Shown here in pieces: positions 52,569-62,571 of a stretch of 64,000 bases of DNA. The stretch is from Anaerovibrio lipolyticus LB2005 (GTDB lineage Bacteria; Bacillota; Negativicutes; Selenomonadales; Selenomonadaceae). Below the pieces are notes generated by a model, which saw only the letters and a program-made list of their open reading frames with translations, did no database searches and was not told where the DNA came from. Made by a program: the position numbers and the translations under genes. The stretch covers positions 124,001 to 188,000 of the forward strand of contig NZ_JHYA01000003.1 of the NCBI RefSeq assembly GCF_000621545.1. The letters are read 5' to 3'. Every line of letters begins with the position of its first letter. The first letter of the stretch is position 1.

Positions 52569-54071
52569 TTATGGCTGACGCCGGTCTTCTCCATCCGTCA
52601 TAACCTTTTTCCAACCATAATACTGGGCGTACATAATATTATGACTGCCCTCCGGGCGAGGTTCCAAATCTGAGCCCCAGGCCAATATCCCCGTATTCCA
52701 TGTATAGCAGCTTTCAGACCACTCTGCCATTTCATCAGCGATTGGCGGCGCATCTATCTGATGCACCACCACCAGCTCCTGATGGGCGCGGGCATTAATG
52801 TAATCTATACGCTGAGTCCACTGCTGGTACACGCTCCATTCCACGTGAAGAAGAATACCTGACACAACTAACCAAATAGCTGCTACAACGCAAAAGGCTC
52901 CCCTGCAGAGACCAATATGGTCCTTGGCAAACAGATTCAGCTCCGGCATTAGTTCCCGCAGTGCTGCCAATGAAAGGATTATGATACAGACCGTAGGGAA
53001 AAAGCCAGCCCGAGCCGAGGCCATTGGCACAAACATCATAATTATCATAACCACCATGGCAGCAGCCAAAAATACTCCCTGAAACAGAGTAACCTTGTTC
53101 AGTCTATGGCCTGCTGGGAGACGATAAATGTACAACGCCACAGGCACTAATAATGGCAACCAAAATTTAGTCACCGGCCAAAAGCATTCATCAAAATTGA
53201 TGTAAAACATTAAGGAAGTCCAATACATTTCCGGTGGCAAGGCAGGATTATATTCAAATTCCCGCTGTAGCTCCAGCCGATGCATTTCTCCCGGGGCCTG
53301 GGTCAACATCAAGGTTCCCACGCAAAGGAAAATATACCCTACCACCATCCATCTTTCCAGCTGCCCCTGTCGCCAGAAATATATTAAGGCAAAAAAAGTA
53401 ATAAAGGCAACTGCTGCTGCCCCGGTTTCCACTGACCAGCCAGCGGCCAAGCCACTTACAGCCATGACCGGAACACTCCACCTTGGGGGAGCCTCCCAAA
53501 AATCACTATGCCAATATTTTAGGCAATAGGGCAGAAGAAACAGGCATTCCAGCAGGGCCATCCAGAGATACACACAGCTGCCGCACATCCATAACACCGT
53601 TAAAAAAGGATCTGGCAGTAAAAACCACACGGCTATAATCAGCCATATCATGTAGGTTCTATTCATGTGCTTCAGAATTTCGCCGGTGCCCAAACGGAAC
53701 ATCAAAACAATCAGCGCTGCAAAAACAATAGTATTTAAAATATTGAAGGGCAGCTTACCCTGCCATGCGAAAAATTGGGTAAGGCCAATCCCCAGAATTC
53801 TGCCGCCCCAAGTAAAGTAATGGGACCACTGACTGACTACAATATCGTAAAATGACGTTATCCGTACCCGTTCGCCTACTCCGTCCAAAAGATTCCCCCG
53901 ATCAGCCCCATCCCATATAAAGGCATAGGGTATATCGTCAGATACTAATGGAAGAAGCATATTACGCACAAAAAAGACAGCTGCCACCACCAATAAAATT
54001 GCCTGCCAGGACAACCAGGAGGGCAGTACAGTCGTATTTTTTTCTATCCTTACATCATCATGCTCTGCCAT
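52569..54071 (-). CDS. Polytopic membrane protein, DUF6056-like (copy 2)
   Basis: A 500-residue integral membrane protein with about ten to twelve hydrophobic segments. It shares DDxxYAFIWD, NLLDGVG, DIVVSQWSHYFTWGGRILG, WMCGSCVYLW and AGWSVETGAA with the preceding gene. I place both in the DUF6056 family, which looks like GT-C type glycosyltransferases or O-antigen-ligase-like proteins with an early DD motif. ATG 54071 follows the upstream stop by one base. Substrate unknown. Confidence 0.7.
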   Translation of the reverse strand: MAEHDDVRIEKNTTVLPSWLSWQAILLVVAAVFFVRNMLLPLVSDDIPYAFIWDGADRGNLLDGVGERVRITSFYDIVVSQWSHYFTWGGRILGIGLTQFFAWQGKLPFNILNTIVFAALIVLMFRLGTGEILKHMNRTYMIWLIIAVWFLLPDPFLTVLWMCGSCVYLWMALLECLFLLPYCLKYWHSDFWEAPPRWSVPVMAVSGLAAGWSVETGAAAVAFITFFALIYFWRQGQLERWMVVGYIFLCVGTLMLTQAPGEMHRLELQREFEYNPALPPEMYWTSLMFYINFDECFWPVTKFWLPLLVPVALYIYRLPAGHRLNKVTLFQGVFLAAAMVVMIIMMFVPMASARAGFFPTVCIIILSLAALRELMPELNLFAKDHIGLCRGAFCVVAAIWLVVSGILLHVEWSVYQQWTQRIDYINARAHQELVVVHQIDAPPIADEMAEWSESCYTWNTGILAWGSDLEPRPEGSHNIMYAQYYGWKKVMTDGEDRRQP

Positions 54072-54072
54072 G

Positions 54073-55557
54073 TTATTCTTCTCCAACCCTTTCCCAGTCA
54101 AATTCCTTATCAATATGAATACATTTTAAGCCATAATATTGAGCAAACATATTGGAGCGGTTATCCTGGGGCTTGTATTCCAAATCCATTCCATAAATCA
54201 GGTGATATGTGGACACAGCCCGAAGCCCCATCCATTTATCCAAATCGTATGGTATATATAAGGCCGCAACGACAATTTCATCGTCATTGCGGTGCTGTTC
54301 CACGTACTCCATGCGACCTTGCAGCTGTTGGGCAACGGATGTTTCTACATATAATGCCCCTACCAAAGAGAAAACCACGTAGACAAGAGAAGCCATTCCC
54401 AACACCAAAAAGGACCTGCGCCACCACAGAGATGATTGATACTTCTCCTTCAGAAAGGGTATACACTCACGAAGAGCAGCCGTAGATGCTATTGTCAAAA
54501 AAAGGGTGGAATGAAAGCCGGTATGTAATTTAAATTCCGGCGCAAACATCATTAAAAACAGCACTTCCATACCAGCCCCGGTAAAGGCCATAATATAATA
54601 CTTCACATCCCGGGTCTTTTTCCCCTTGATGAAATAAATTATAAGGGGCAAAAACAAAAAAGACTCCAAGAGGAAAATTGGCAGGAACCCCTCGGTGAAA
54701 TTTCTGTAAAACATTTCAAAAGTAAATAGCTTATCCGCCGATAATACATATTCCGGTTCATATTGCAGCATGAATTCTTCACGCATAATAGAGCCCGGTG
54801 CCAGCATCAACAGCAGGCATCCTATAATGGCTCCCACTGCCCCGGCCACCATCCAATGCTTAAGATAACCCTCACGACGATAATAAGCCACCAATGACAG
54901 CCCCAGCAAAGACAGGGTAACCAGGCTGCCACCTTCCTCGGACCAGCCAGCCAACAGCCCCAAAAGGGCCATAGCCGGTATTGACCATTTAGACCATTGC
55001 CGCCCAAAATCCTCGTTTCTATAGGCCAAGGCGTATGGCAGCAAAAAGGCACACTCACACAGGCCAGTCCAGAGGTAAACGCAGGCCCCTGTCATCCAAA
55101 TCATGGTGGTAATGTAATCAAAAATACCAAAGTTAATACCCAAAATGGCCCACAAAAAACACCCCTTTGCTTTGGTAGGTGATTCAATCCTTCCCAGGGC
55201 CAACCAATATATGAGCATCATCAATAACAGATATACTGCTGTATCAGCCATGTCAAAGCCTACGCCGTGCTGCCAGGCAAAAAACTGAATTATCAGCATG
55301 GATAAGGTGCGTCCACCCCAAGTAAAATAATGGGTCCATTGTGAGGAAATAATATCCCCAAGGCTTTCAATTTTCTGCCGAGGGCCTATACCATCCAGGA
55401 GATTGCCACCATGCTCCGGATCCCATATAAAAGCGTATGCGTAATCATCACCCACCATTGGCATTAAATGATTTCGCCATAAAAAAATCATGCCGAAAAA
55501 TAGCAATATAACCTGCCACGGTATTTTTTCCCACACCTTAGCAATGCCTTGAAACAT
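54073..55557 (-). CDS. Polytopic membrane protein, DUF6056-like (copy 1)
   Basis: A 494-residue membrane protein, paralogue of the next gene. VGDDYAYAFIWDPEHGGNLL, SSQWTHYFTWGGRTLS, WMTGACVYLW and LLAGWSEEGGS are the shared motifs. The acidic pair after TM1 could be the catalytic site of a lipid-linked sugar transferase, by analogy with GT-C enzymes. GAGGTG lies 9 nt before ATG 55557. It starts 22 nt after the RND gene, so it is probably in that transcript. Confidence 0.7.
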   Translation of the reverse strand: MFQGIAKVWEKIPWQVILLFFGMIFLWRNHLMPMVGDDYAYAFIWDPEHGGNLLDGIGPRQKIESLGDIISSQWTHYFTWGGRTLSMLIIQFFAWQHGVGFDMADTAVYLLLMMLIYWLALGRIESPTKAKGCFLWAILGINFGIFDYITTMIWMTGACVYLWTGLCECAFLLPYALAYRNEDFGRQWSKWSIPAMALLGLLAGWSEEGGSLVTLSLLGLSLVAYYRREGYLKHWMVAGAVGAIIGCLLLMLAPGSIMREEFMLQYEPEYVLSADKLFTFEMFYRNFTEGFLPIFLLESFLFLPLIIYFIKGKKTRDVKYYIMAFTGAGMEVLFLMMFAPEFKLHTGFHSTLFLTIASTAALRECIPFLKEKYQSSLWWRRSFLVLGMASLVYVVFSLVGALYVETSVAQQLQGRMEYVEQHRNDDEIVVAALYIPYDLDKWMGLRAVSTYHLIYGMDLEYKPQDNRSNMFAQYYGLKCIHIDKEFDWERVGEE

Positions 55558-55579
55558 GCTTATGAACACCTCAAAAAAA

Positions 55580-58500
55580 TTATTTCTGCTCTGTCCCCTT
55601 GTAGATACCACTAACCATCATAAACAGCAACGGAATAACAAATACGCCCAGGATAGTACCCACAGTCATACCACCTACCACGGCCACACCCATGCTGCAG
55701 CGTGATACACTGCCGGCCCCATCCGCAAAGGCCAAAGGCAAGCAGCCAACCACGAAGGCAAAGGAAGTCATAACTATAGGTCTGAACCTTAATTTGGCAG
55801 CCGTCATAACTCCCCGCAAAGGAGACATACCTGCATCCACACGGGTCTTGGCAAATTCCACTATCAAAATCGCATTTTTAACAGTAAGCCCCACTATCAG
55901 GAGAATACCTATCTGAGAAAAGATACTTACAGGCATACCCACCAGTGCCATGGCCAGCAATGTCCCGCCGATTCCCAGGGGTACAGACAGCAGAACTGCC
56001 ACTGGCAGACTCCAGGACTCGTAAAGGGCCACCAGACAAAGGAACACAAACAAAATACCCAAAGCCAGAATATAGATAACCTCATGCTGGGCCTTTTTCT
56101 CCTGCTGGCTGTCCTTGGACCAGGCCAGGCGGAACCCTGTTCCGATTACCTTGTTGGCAGCCTCCTCCAAAGCATCCATGGCCTCACTGGAGGAATATCC
56201 TTCTGCAGCGGTAACCGTCACCTGCATACTGCGTATGCCATTATAGCGGCTAATATAGGCCGGCCCCACGCCCTTTGTGCATTGGACCAGACTGCTTATT
56301 GGCACCATTTCCCCATCCTCGCTACGGACAAACAAATAGCGCAAATCCTCCTCGGTTTCCCTAAAGCCCAGATCTGCCTGAATTACCGTCTTATATACTT
56401 GGCCAAAGCGGTTGAAATCGTTGACCTCCTCCCCACCAAACATGGCTTCCATGGTGGTGTAGATGTCATTAAGATTCACCTTTAATTCCTTGGCCCGATC
56501 TTCATTTACCGTAAAATCCACATAAGGGGTATTTATGGAAAAACCGATTTCCACCTCATCCAGCTCCTCAAGCTTTTGAGCCTCCAGATACAGAGATGTG
56601 GCCAAATCGTTAAGCTCCTCATCACTATGACCACTCACATCCATTATCTGCATAGAAATATCCTTGGACACGAATGGGGCCACCACCAGCCCGTTGGCCT
56701 CCGGCACAGCCTGTTCAATGGCTTTGTTGGCAGCATCCAAAATATCCCCGGTGTCAATGCCCAAATCCTTACGTACAGCCCAATCCTTCAGTGCCACGAA
56801 CATTATGCCGGCATTTGATTTGGTGGTGTCACTGAGCAAATCCGCCCCAGTAACCCCCACAATACTGTCCAAAGCCTCATATTGCAGCATATTTTCAGTC
56901 AGTCTGTTGATTGAATCCACCGTGCGGTTCATGGAGGTACCCTCAGTAAGATTCAGGCCCACCATATAATAGCCCTGGTCCTCCCCCGGAATAAACTCCG
57001 TAGGCAGCAGCCGATAACATACAACAGTTGCCAATGTCATAATTGCCAGCCCTGCTAATATCTGTTTTGTGCGTCTTAGACACCATCCCAGTCCCTTTAA
57101 ATATTTCTGCTGGCAGAGCCGGAAATATTTCTGGAACCAGGCCAGTATTCTGAGACTTTCCACCTTTTCATTCCATATAGGCAATATAAGCACGCAAAGG
57201 GCTGGTGTAAGGGAAAGGGCCACAAGGGCAGATATTCCCATGGACACAGCTATAGTCAGGGCAAACTGACGATACAAAATCCCTGTCATGCCTTCAAAAA
57301 AGGCTACTGGCAAAAATACCGCCAGCAATACAAAGGCTATGGCAATAACTGGCTTTTGAACCACTCCCATGGCTACTCTGGTGGCTTCCTTTATGTCCGT
57401 GACGCCTCTCTCCCGCTCCTGCATTACGCATTCCACAACTACTATGGCGTCATCCACCACAAGGCCGATGGCCAGAATAAGGGCAAACAGGGTAAGAAGA
57501 TTCAAGGTAAAGCCCAACAGCTTAAAGGCGATAAAGGTGGCTATTAATGATACTGGTATGGTCAAAATAGAGATAATGGTCGCACCACGGCTCTGTAAAA
57601 ACAGGAACATTATTATCATTACCAAGAAGAGGGCTTCAAAAAAGGTATAGGAAACCTCCTGCATGGATTCAGAAATATACTTGGAACGATCCACCACTAT
57701 CTTGCATTCCATATCAGGGGGAAAGGCCCCCTCAGCCTCCTCCAGGATCTCACGTACCTTTTGAATAGTCTCCAAGGCATTGGCATTATCCGCCAAAGTG
57801 ATACCGTAGGCAGCAGCTGGCTGGCCATTCACGAAGGACAAGTAACGTGTGTCCCGTGGTCCCTCATTTACCCTGGCCACATCTGACAGTCTGGTAATGC
57901 CACCATTATTTGACTGCAAAACTATTTTTCCAAAATCAGCTGGGGTCTTTTTACTGTTCATTACCCGGCCAATCATTTGCTTTTCCTGAAAATCCGTTGC
58001 CGGGAGCTTACCAAGGGAGCCCACTGCAGGACGGGTATTCTGCTCCTCAATGGCCTCTGAAACATCTTTAACGGTCAGTCCCCGCGCAACCATTTTATCC
58101 GGCTGAAGCCATATCCGCATGGCGTAATCCTCGGAGTATTCATCCACACCGCCTACACCAGAGACCCTTTTTATCTGGTCAAGAAAATATGTCTTGGCAT
58201 AATTCTGCAAATACACGCTGTCATAGGTGCCATTTGGTGAACACAATGCCATAACAAAGATGGTATCCTTTGTACTACGGGATACCTGCAGCCCCTGGGT
58301 CTGAACTGCCTGGGGCAACCGGGGAAGAACGGCCTGTAAACGGTTCTGAACATTAACGGTGGCAATATCACCATTGATGCCATAATCAAAGACCACATTC
58401 AGCTGATAGCTTCCCGATGAATCAGCATAGGAGCTTAATGAGTCAATGCCTTCAATTCCCCGTATTTCGTTTTCGATAAGCTTTGCCACTGTATCCTGCA

Positions 58501-58669
58501 ATACCTGGGAGTCTGCTCCCGGATACTCGGCTGTAACATTGACAGTGGGCTGATTCATATTGGGATATTCCTCTATTGGCAGTCTGATGACCGCCAATAT
58601 TCCCAACAGTGTCAGCAAAATAGCCCCTACTACTGCCTGTAGTGGGTGTCTGATAAAATACTGTGCCAA
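55580..58669 (-). CDS. RND-family efflux pump (AcrB/HAE-1 type)
   Basis: A 1029-residue inner-membrane exporter with twelve helices and two large periplasmic loops. Signature stretches are RLPIEEYPNMNQPTVNVTAE, YPGAD, the proton-relay helix LILAIGLVVDDAIVVVE (two Asp in TM4), and AISALVALSLTPALC-like TM6. It expels hydrophobic compounds with a periplasmic adaptor and an outer-membrane channel. No adaptor gene is adjacent, so partners must be elsewhere. The start is TTG 58669 with GGGGGAA upstream. It follows the MATE fusion by 38 nt. Confidence 0.93.
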   Translation of the reverse strand: MAQYFIRHPLQAVVGAILLTLLGILAVIRLPIEEYPNMNQPTVNVTAEYPGADSQVLQDTVAKLIENEIRGIEGIDSLSSYADSSGSYQLNVVFDYGINGDIATVNVQNRLQAVLPRLPQAVQTQGLQVSRSTKDTIFVMALCSPNGTYDSVYLQNYAKTYFLDQIKRVSGVGGVDEYSEDYAMRIWLQPDKMVARGLTVKDVSEAIEEQNTRPAVGSLGKLPATDFQEKQMIGRVMNSKKTPADFGKIVLQSNNGGITRLSDVARVNEGPRDTRYLSFVNGQPAAAYGITLADNANALETIQKVREILEEAEGAFPPDMECKIVVDRSKYISESMQEVSYTFFEALFLVMIIMFLFLQSRGATIISILTIPVSLIATFIAFKLLGFTLNLLTLFALILAIGLVVDDAIVVVECVMQERERGVTDIKEATRVAMGVVQKPVIAIAFVLLAVFLPVAFFEGMTGILYRQFALTIAVSMGISALVALSLTPALCVLILPIWNEKVESLRILAWFQKYFRLCQQKYLKGLGWCLRRTKQILAGLAIMTLATVVCYRLLPTEFIPGEDQGYYMVGLNLTEGTSMNRTVDSINRLTENMLQYEALDSIVGVTGADLLSDTTKSNAGIMFVALKDWAVRKDLGIDTGDILDAANKAIEQAVPEANGLVVAPFVSKDISMQIMDVSGHSDEELNDLATSLYLEAQKLEELDEVEIGFSINTPYVDFTVNEDRAKELKVNLNDIYTTMEAMFGGEEVNDFNRFGQVYKTVIQADLGFRETEEDLRYLFVRSEDGEMVPISSLVQCTKGVGPAYISRYNGIRSMQVTVTAAEGYSSSEAMDALEEAANKVIGTGFRLAWSKDSQQEKKAQHEVIYILALGILFVFLCLVALYESWSLPVAVLLSVPLGIGGTLLAMALVGMPVSIFSQIGILLIVGLTVKNAILIVEFAKTRVDAGMSPLRGVMTAAKLRFRPIVMTSFAFVVGCLPLAFADGAGSVSRCSMGVAVVGGMTVGTILGVFVIPLLFMMVSGIYKGTEQK

Positions 58670-58707
58670 TATTATTCCCCCGCTATTTACCCCAAAATAA
58701 GGGGCAA

Positions 58708-60444
58708 CTAATTCATCTCAAATACCAGCTTGTTCTCGTCTCCGGATGATAAATATCTACGTCTATAAAAATCATTCGTTACTGAATCAATAATATAATC
58801 CCTAAAAGAATATTTTCCTTCATTGACTATGGCAAGAACATCGTATGGTTCCCCATTATCCCTAGCAATGAGCTTAACCAACTGATGGGCCTCATCCTCC
58901 AGAAAAAGGGAAATTTCCAGCTGAACTGACTTGTTCCGGGCCCTTTCCACAGCATTCATCCCTAAATCCTCCACCAAAAGGCTAAGGCGCATTATCTTTG
59001 CCGAAGGCAGCTTCCAGCCCTTTAATTCAGCGCTGACAACACGTGATAAGGCTACTACTTCCTCCGTTACGGCATTTATATCATAAGAGCACTGTCTTGC
59101 CATTTTTTTCTTGTTAAACAGGAGAATATTATCCCGGTCCGGCCATAGCTTTATAACTAATAAATTAAATAAAAAGGCCAATAAATATCCCGTACCTGCC
59201 CCCAGCCATAAGCCATACATTCCCCAGGCTGACCCGAAGTACATTCCCAATACAGGAAAAACTATTAGCAAAAGGGTTTTAAGGATAAGGCCATAATTAC
59301 GTTCTTCAATGTAAATGTAATAATTGGTATAAATCAGTGTTGTCCCCAAAAATACCAAAAAAATAAGGAAACAGCGCAAGGAAGTAACTATTTCCCCTAT
59401 AAGATTCTCCTCCGCCACCCCAAAAAGCATTGGTAAAAGAAAGGCAAAGGCACCTGCCACAAGGGAAATAACCAAGCTCATAATTACTGTACACGATATC
59501 CCCAGCTCCATAGTCTTTTTAACGCTGGGGTAGCTGCCTTCAGAATGATACTGGCAAACCATGGGCTGCAGGCAATCCACCACTCCAGTATACAGGGCCA
59601 CCGCCAACACCAAAACATTTGTAATAACGGTTACAATGATGATATGGCTCTCCCCCCACTGAGAGATAACATAAAAGGAAAAAATCAGTGGGAGCATGGA
59701 TAAATAAAGGGTATCCACCGAATGATAAAAGCTATAGATGAACCCCCGCAGAATTTCACGAAAATTATAATACCACACAAAGGAGAGTCTGCTTTTATTT
59801 GAAAACAAAAAAGCACACTGCACAATACAGGATGTAATTGTTCCCAGCAAGGTGGCAAGGCCAATGCCGAAGGTTCCCAAGAGCTTACATAAGGCTATGT
59901 TAAGAATAATATTAGCCACAAAGGCAACGGCTGACGCCTTGACACATACCTGTTCCTCCCCATCCTGTATCAAAAAGGTATAGAACAAGATATTCAGAAA
60001 AACCACGGGAGGCAACCATTTCAGGCCATCATAATATCCTCTGGCATGGACCATATACTCCGGTGAAATTTTCCAAAAGGAAAGAAGCTGCTCCTGGAAT
60101 ATATTCAGCAATAAAACCAGCACCAGCCCCAGTCCCACAGACAGCATTATGCCCTGACTGAACAGGCGATTTACTTCATCCCTATCCTCCTGCCCCTGGG
60201 CATAGGCCGCCAACATTCCCAAACCATCTGCAATGAGATAGCTTAAGAAAAACAATATTGTCATTAAGGGAAAAACCAAGGACATGGCCGCCACTGCGTC
60301 GTCGTTTATAAACTGACCGGCTACGATATTATCCGACAGCATAAGAATATAGGATAACGTCATGGCTACCATGGCCGAAGTAAACACCGACCAAAATCTG
60401 GTAGAAATAACCGTTTTCTTCCGCAATACCGAGAAAAAACTCAT
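58708..60444 (-). CDS. MATE-family transporter fused to a HATPase (anti-sigma kinase-like) domain
   Basis: A 578-residue protein. Residues 1-440 are a MATE transporter with twelve helices (MLSDNIVAGQFINDDAVAAM at the start). Residues about 455-578 resemble an RsbW/SpoIIAB-type HATPase: LSLLVEDLGMNAVERAR (N box), LIARDNGEPYD (G1 box), ending KLVFEMN. The G2 glycine loop is replaced by YSFRDYIID, so ATP binding may be altered. The gene overlaps the STAS fusion by 4 nt. The two partner-switch halves, kinase-like and STAS, are thus split between a transporter and an enzyme. Confidence 0.85.
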   Translation of the reverse strand: MSFFSVLRKKTVISTRFWSVFTSAMVAMTLSYILMLSDNIVAGQFINDDAVAAMSLVFPLMTILFFLSYLIADGLGMLAAYAQGQEDRDEVNRLFSQGIMLSVGLGLVLVLLLNIFQEQLLSFWKISPEYMVHARGYYDGLKWLPPVVFLNILFYTFLIQDGEEQVCVKASAVAFVANIILNIALCKLLGTFGIGLATLLGTITSCIVQCAFLFSNKSRLSFVWYYNFREILRGFIYSFYHSVDTLYLSMLPLIFSFYVISQWGESHIIIVTVITNVLVLAVALYTGVVDCLQPMVCQYHSEGSYPSVKKTMELGISCTVIMSLVISLVAGAFAFLLPMLFGVAEENLIGEIVTSLRCFLIFLVFLGTTLIYTNYYIYIEERNYGLILKTLLLIVFPVLGMYFGSAWGMYGLWLGAGTGYLLAFLFNLLVIKLWPDRDNILLFNKKKMARQCSYDINAVTEEVVALSRVVSAELKGWKLPSAKIMRLSLLVEDLGMNAVERARNKSVQLEISLFLEDEAHQLVKLIARDNGEPYDVLAIVNEGKYSFRDYIIDSVTNDFYRRRYLSSGDENKLVFEMN

Positions 60445-62045
60445 GATAACAGCTCCAACACAGCTTTATCCTTATCCTGCAAGCCCTTAATCATTTCATC
60501 CACCGATTCGGCAAACCGGCCCATCATTCCCTCAGAATAACGGCTGGCATCATATTCCAGCTTTAAGCGGTAGGTGCCATCATCCTCGCACACCACATGG
60601 ATATCCAAAGAATTTTCCACTGCCGACGCTTTGTTTTGCGGTAATTCCTGAATTGTAGCCACCGTACCACAAAGAGGGATTTCACCGCTGACATTGCCCA
60701 TTATATTGCCCTTTTGCAAAATAAAGGTGGCACATTCATCCTCCAGCCCCTCGTCATATACGGTCTCAAGGCTGTCGCGATGCTGGAAGCCCTCTTCTAC
60801 CCGTTGTTTCAAGTCTTCAAGGAAATCTCCAACACTTATGTCCTTATCGAAATCATATCTAACTGGTATCTGGGTAAGCATCAGACCCATCAATCGCATT
60901 TCCGCCCTGGTGGTGCGGCCATTATGTACATAGCTCATGATAGCACTGGAGCTGCCGGTGGATTTGGCGATGGCCAGCATCATGGCTCCCAGCAAAAATG
61001 TATGCTCAGGGTAATTCGTTTCCTTGAAAAAGTCCTTTTTAATATTCTGCAAGGTAGCAAAATGAGCATTAAAATTCCAAGCGCCTTCATTCCTGTCACT
61101 TGGTGGAAGATGCTTGCTTTCATCGAAGTCCGCCAGCATATTGCGCCAATAGGCTGCACCGGCTTCATTTTTTGGTTTGGAGCATTGCTCTCTTATATAC
61201 TCGGCATAACTGTACCCTGTTTGTTTTACTGGTTTTCCCAAATAGCGGTTATCCACTTCCCGGAAAAACAGCAATGCCGTTGCCACACCATCCATTATTA
61301 CATGGTAAAAATCCACATACAGATATTTTCCGGATGGGGCAATAATCAGATATATGCGGAACAATGGCCTGTCTATAATCTGATATGGCTTTTTCAGCTC
61401 CAGCTTGCGTTTTTCAAATTCCGCTTCTGACAGGGACTCAATACGTACCTTTGACAAAGTTCCATCAAAGCGCTGAGATATTTCACCGGTCTCCGGGTGG
61501 AATAATATACGGCAACGGAATATATCATGGGCCGCCAGGGTATCATTGATGGCTCCTGCCAAACGCTCCATATCGATGGAATCATCCAGCTTGGCCAGGC
61601 CACCTTCATTCATCATGGTAGATTTTGCCTTCTGAAAATGGGTATCCATCATCCAGCGCTGAATTGGGCTGAGGGGGTAAAACTCCCCAAGGCTGTCATC
61701 TGCGATTCCATCTTCTTTACCCTTATCGGTGTGAATAATTTCCACAAAACGATTGAAGCCCGTCATGGCAAAGACCTCGTCCACTTCTTCCTTGGGATCT
61801 ACAACCTTGAATTTAATATTTTCCTTGTCCGTCCACTTTTTGGTCACCAGAACAGAACGCAATCCTGCCGATGACAGATAATCAAGCTGGGACAAGTCCA
61901 TCTGCAGCTCATCAAAATCATTGGTTAAATTTTCCAATGTTTCATTGAACTCCGGTGATGTATTGGCATCAAGCCGCCCCACCAGCTTCACCACTATTAC
62001 GCCATCATTGGATGGATCCTTTTTTATATCAATAACTAGCTTCAT
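60441..62045 (-). CDS. STAS domain fused to an NRPS-type condensation domain
   Basis: A 534-residue protein. Residues 1-110 form a STAS (anti-anti-sigma) domain with the phosphorylatable serine context LDYLSSAGLRSVL. Residues about 120-534 form a condensation-type acyltransferase: YPLSPIQRWM, and the active motif YHVIMDG (catalytic second His and Asp-Gly retained, first His is Tyr). It probably joins an acyl or peptidyl group to an acceptor, controlled by STAS phosphorylation. No carrier-protein or adenylation gene adjoins it. GGGAAATAAG precedes the ATG; it is first of a run with the MATE fusion and RND pump. Confidence 0.85.
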   Translation of the reverse strand: MKLVIDIKKDPSNDGVIVVKLVGRLDANTSPEFNETLENLTNDFDELQMDLSQLDYLSSAGLRSVLVTKKWTDKENIKFKVVDPKEEVDEVFAMTGFNRFVEIIHTDKGKEDGIADDSLGEFYPLSPIQRWMMDTHFQKAKSTMMNEGGLAKLDDSIDMERLAGAINDTLAAHDIFRCRILFHPETGEISQRFDGTLSKVRIESLSEAEFEKRKLELKKPYQIIDRPLFRIYLIIAPSGKYLYVDFYHVIMDGVATALLFFREVDNRYLGKPVKQTGYSYAEYIREQCSKPKNEAGAAYWRNMLADFDESKHLPPSDRNEGAWNFNAHFATLQNIKKDFFKETNYPEHTFLLGAMMLAIAKSTGSSSAIMSYVHNGRTTRAEMRLMGLMLTQIPVRYDFDKDISVGDFLEDLKQRVEEGFQHRDSLETVYDEGLEDECATFILQKGNIMGNVSGEIPLCGTVATIQELPQNKASAVENSLDIHVVCEDDGTYRLKLEYDASRYSEGMMGRFAESVDEMIKGLQDKDKAVLELLS

Positions 62046-62169
62046 AATCTTATTTCCCCTTTACATTATCTGCTAGTATATACGACTATTCTTCATAATT
62101 ATAACGCCATTGTTCAAATTTTTCCCATTTTTCCCATGGAATTTTTTGCATATGGATGTAACTAAAAAG

Positions 62170-62191
62170 GGCGACTGATGATTCAGCCGCC
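62170..62191 (-). terminator. Intrinsic terminator
   Basis: GGCGGCTGAA pairs with TCAGTCGCC and CTTTTTAG follows on the minus strand. It separates the small-ORF region from the STAS fusion gene. Confidence 0.85.
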
Positions 62192-62210
62192 GATTTTTAT
62201 GCTTCTCTAC

Positions 62211-62431
62211 TTACCAGATTTCCTTCATCCAGCTTCGGTAATTTGCTTCCAAAAACTTTATGATTAAATCAAACATTCCGTAGATTTCATCACCCAGAGT
62301 TGCAAAATCCTTCTCCTTCTCACCGATTGTCGTCAGGCACGCATCCATAATCAATAAAGGCTTCCACTGCCCAATATAAGTGCCGTCAATATAAGACTGG
62401 TCAATTCCTTTTTGCTTTTCTTGTTTTTCAT
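62211..62431 (-). pseudogene. Small, probably frameshifted ORF
   Basis: ATG 62431 has an excellent GGGAGGGGAG site and begins MKNKKSKKELTSLILTALIL, signal-peptide-like, but stops after 26 codons (62351). Another frame is open from 62430 to 62211 and reads protein-like (SYIDGTYIGQWKPLLIMDAC, ending RSWMKEIW) without its own start. A one-base shift in the A-rich N-terminal part would join ribosome site and long frame. Product unknown. Confidence 0.4.
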
Positions 62432-62473
62432 ATTACTCCCCTCCCTGGGCTATTTACCGCTCAAAAACACAAA

Positions 62474-62533
62474 AAGCCTTCCCCCAGAGCACAGGCAAGC
62501 ATTAAAACTTGCCCATCCCCTAAGGAAAGGCTT
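62474..62533 (-). terminator. Two-tier terminator after the 29-residue peptide gene
   Basis: AAGCCTTTCC pairs with GGGAAGGCTT, and the inner GGCAAG pairs with CTTGCC. TTTTTGTGTTTTT follows on the minus strand. Confidence 0.85.
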
Positions 62534-62571
62534 GCTAATTTCATTATTCCGCTGTGTATAAGTATCCGATT

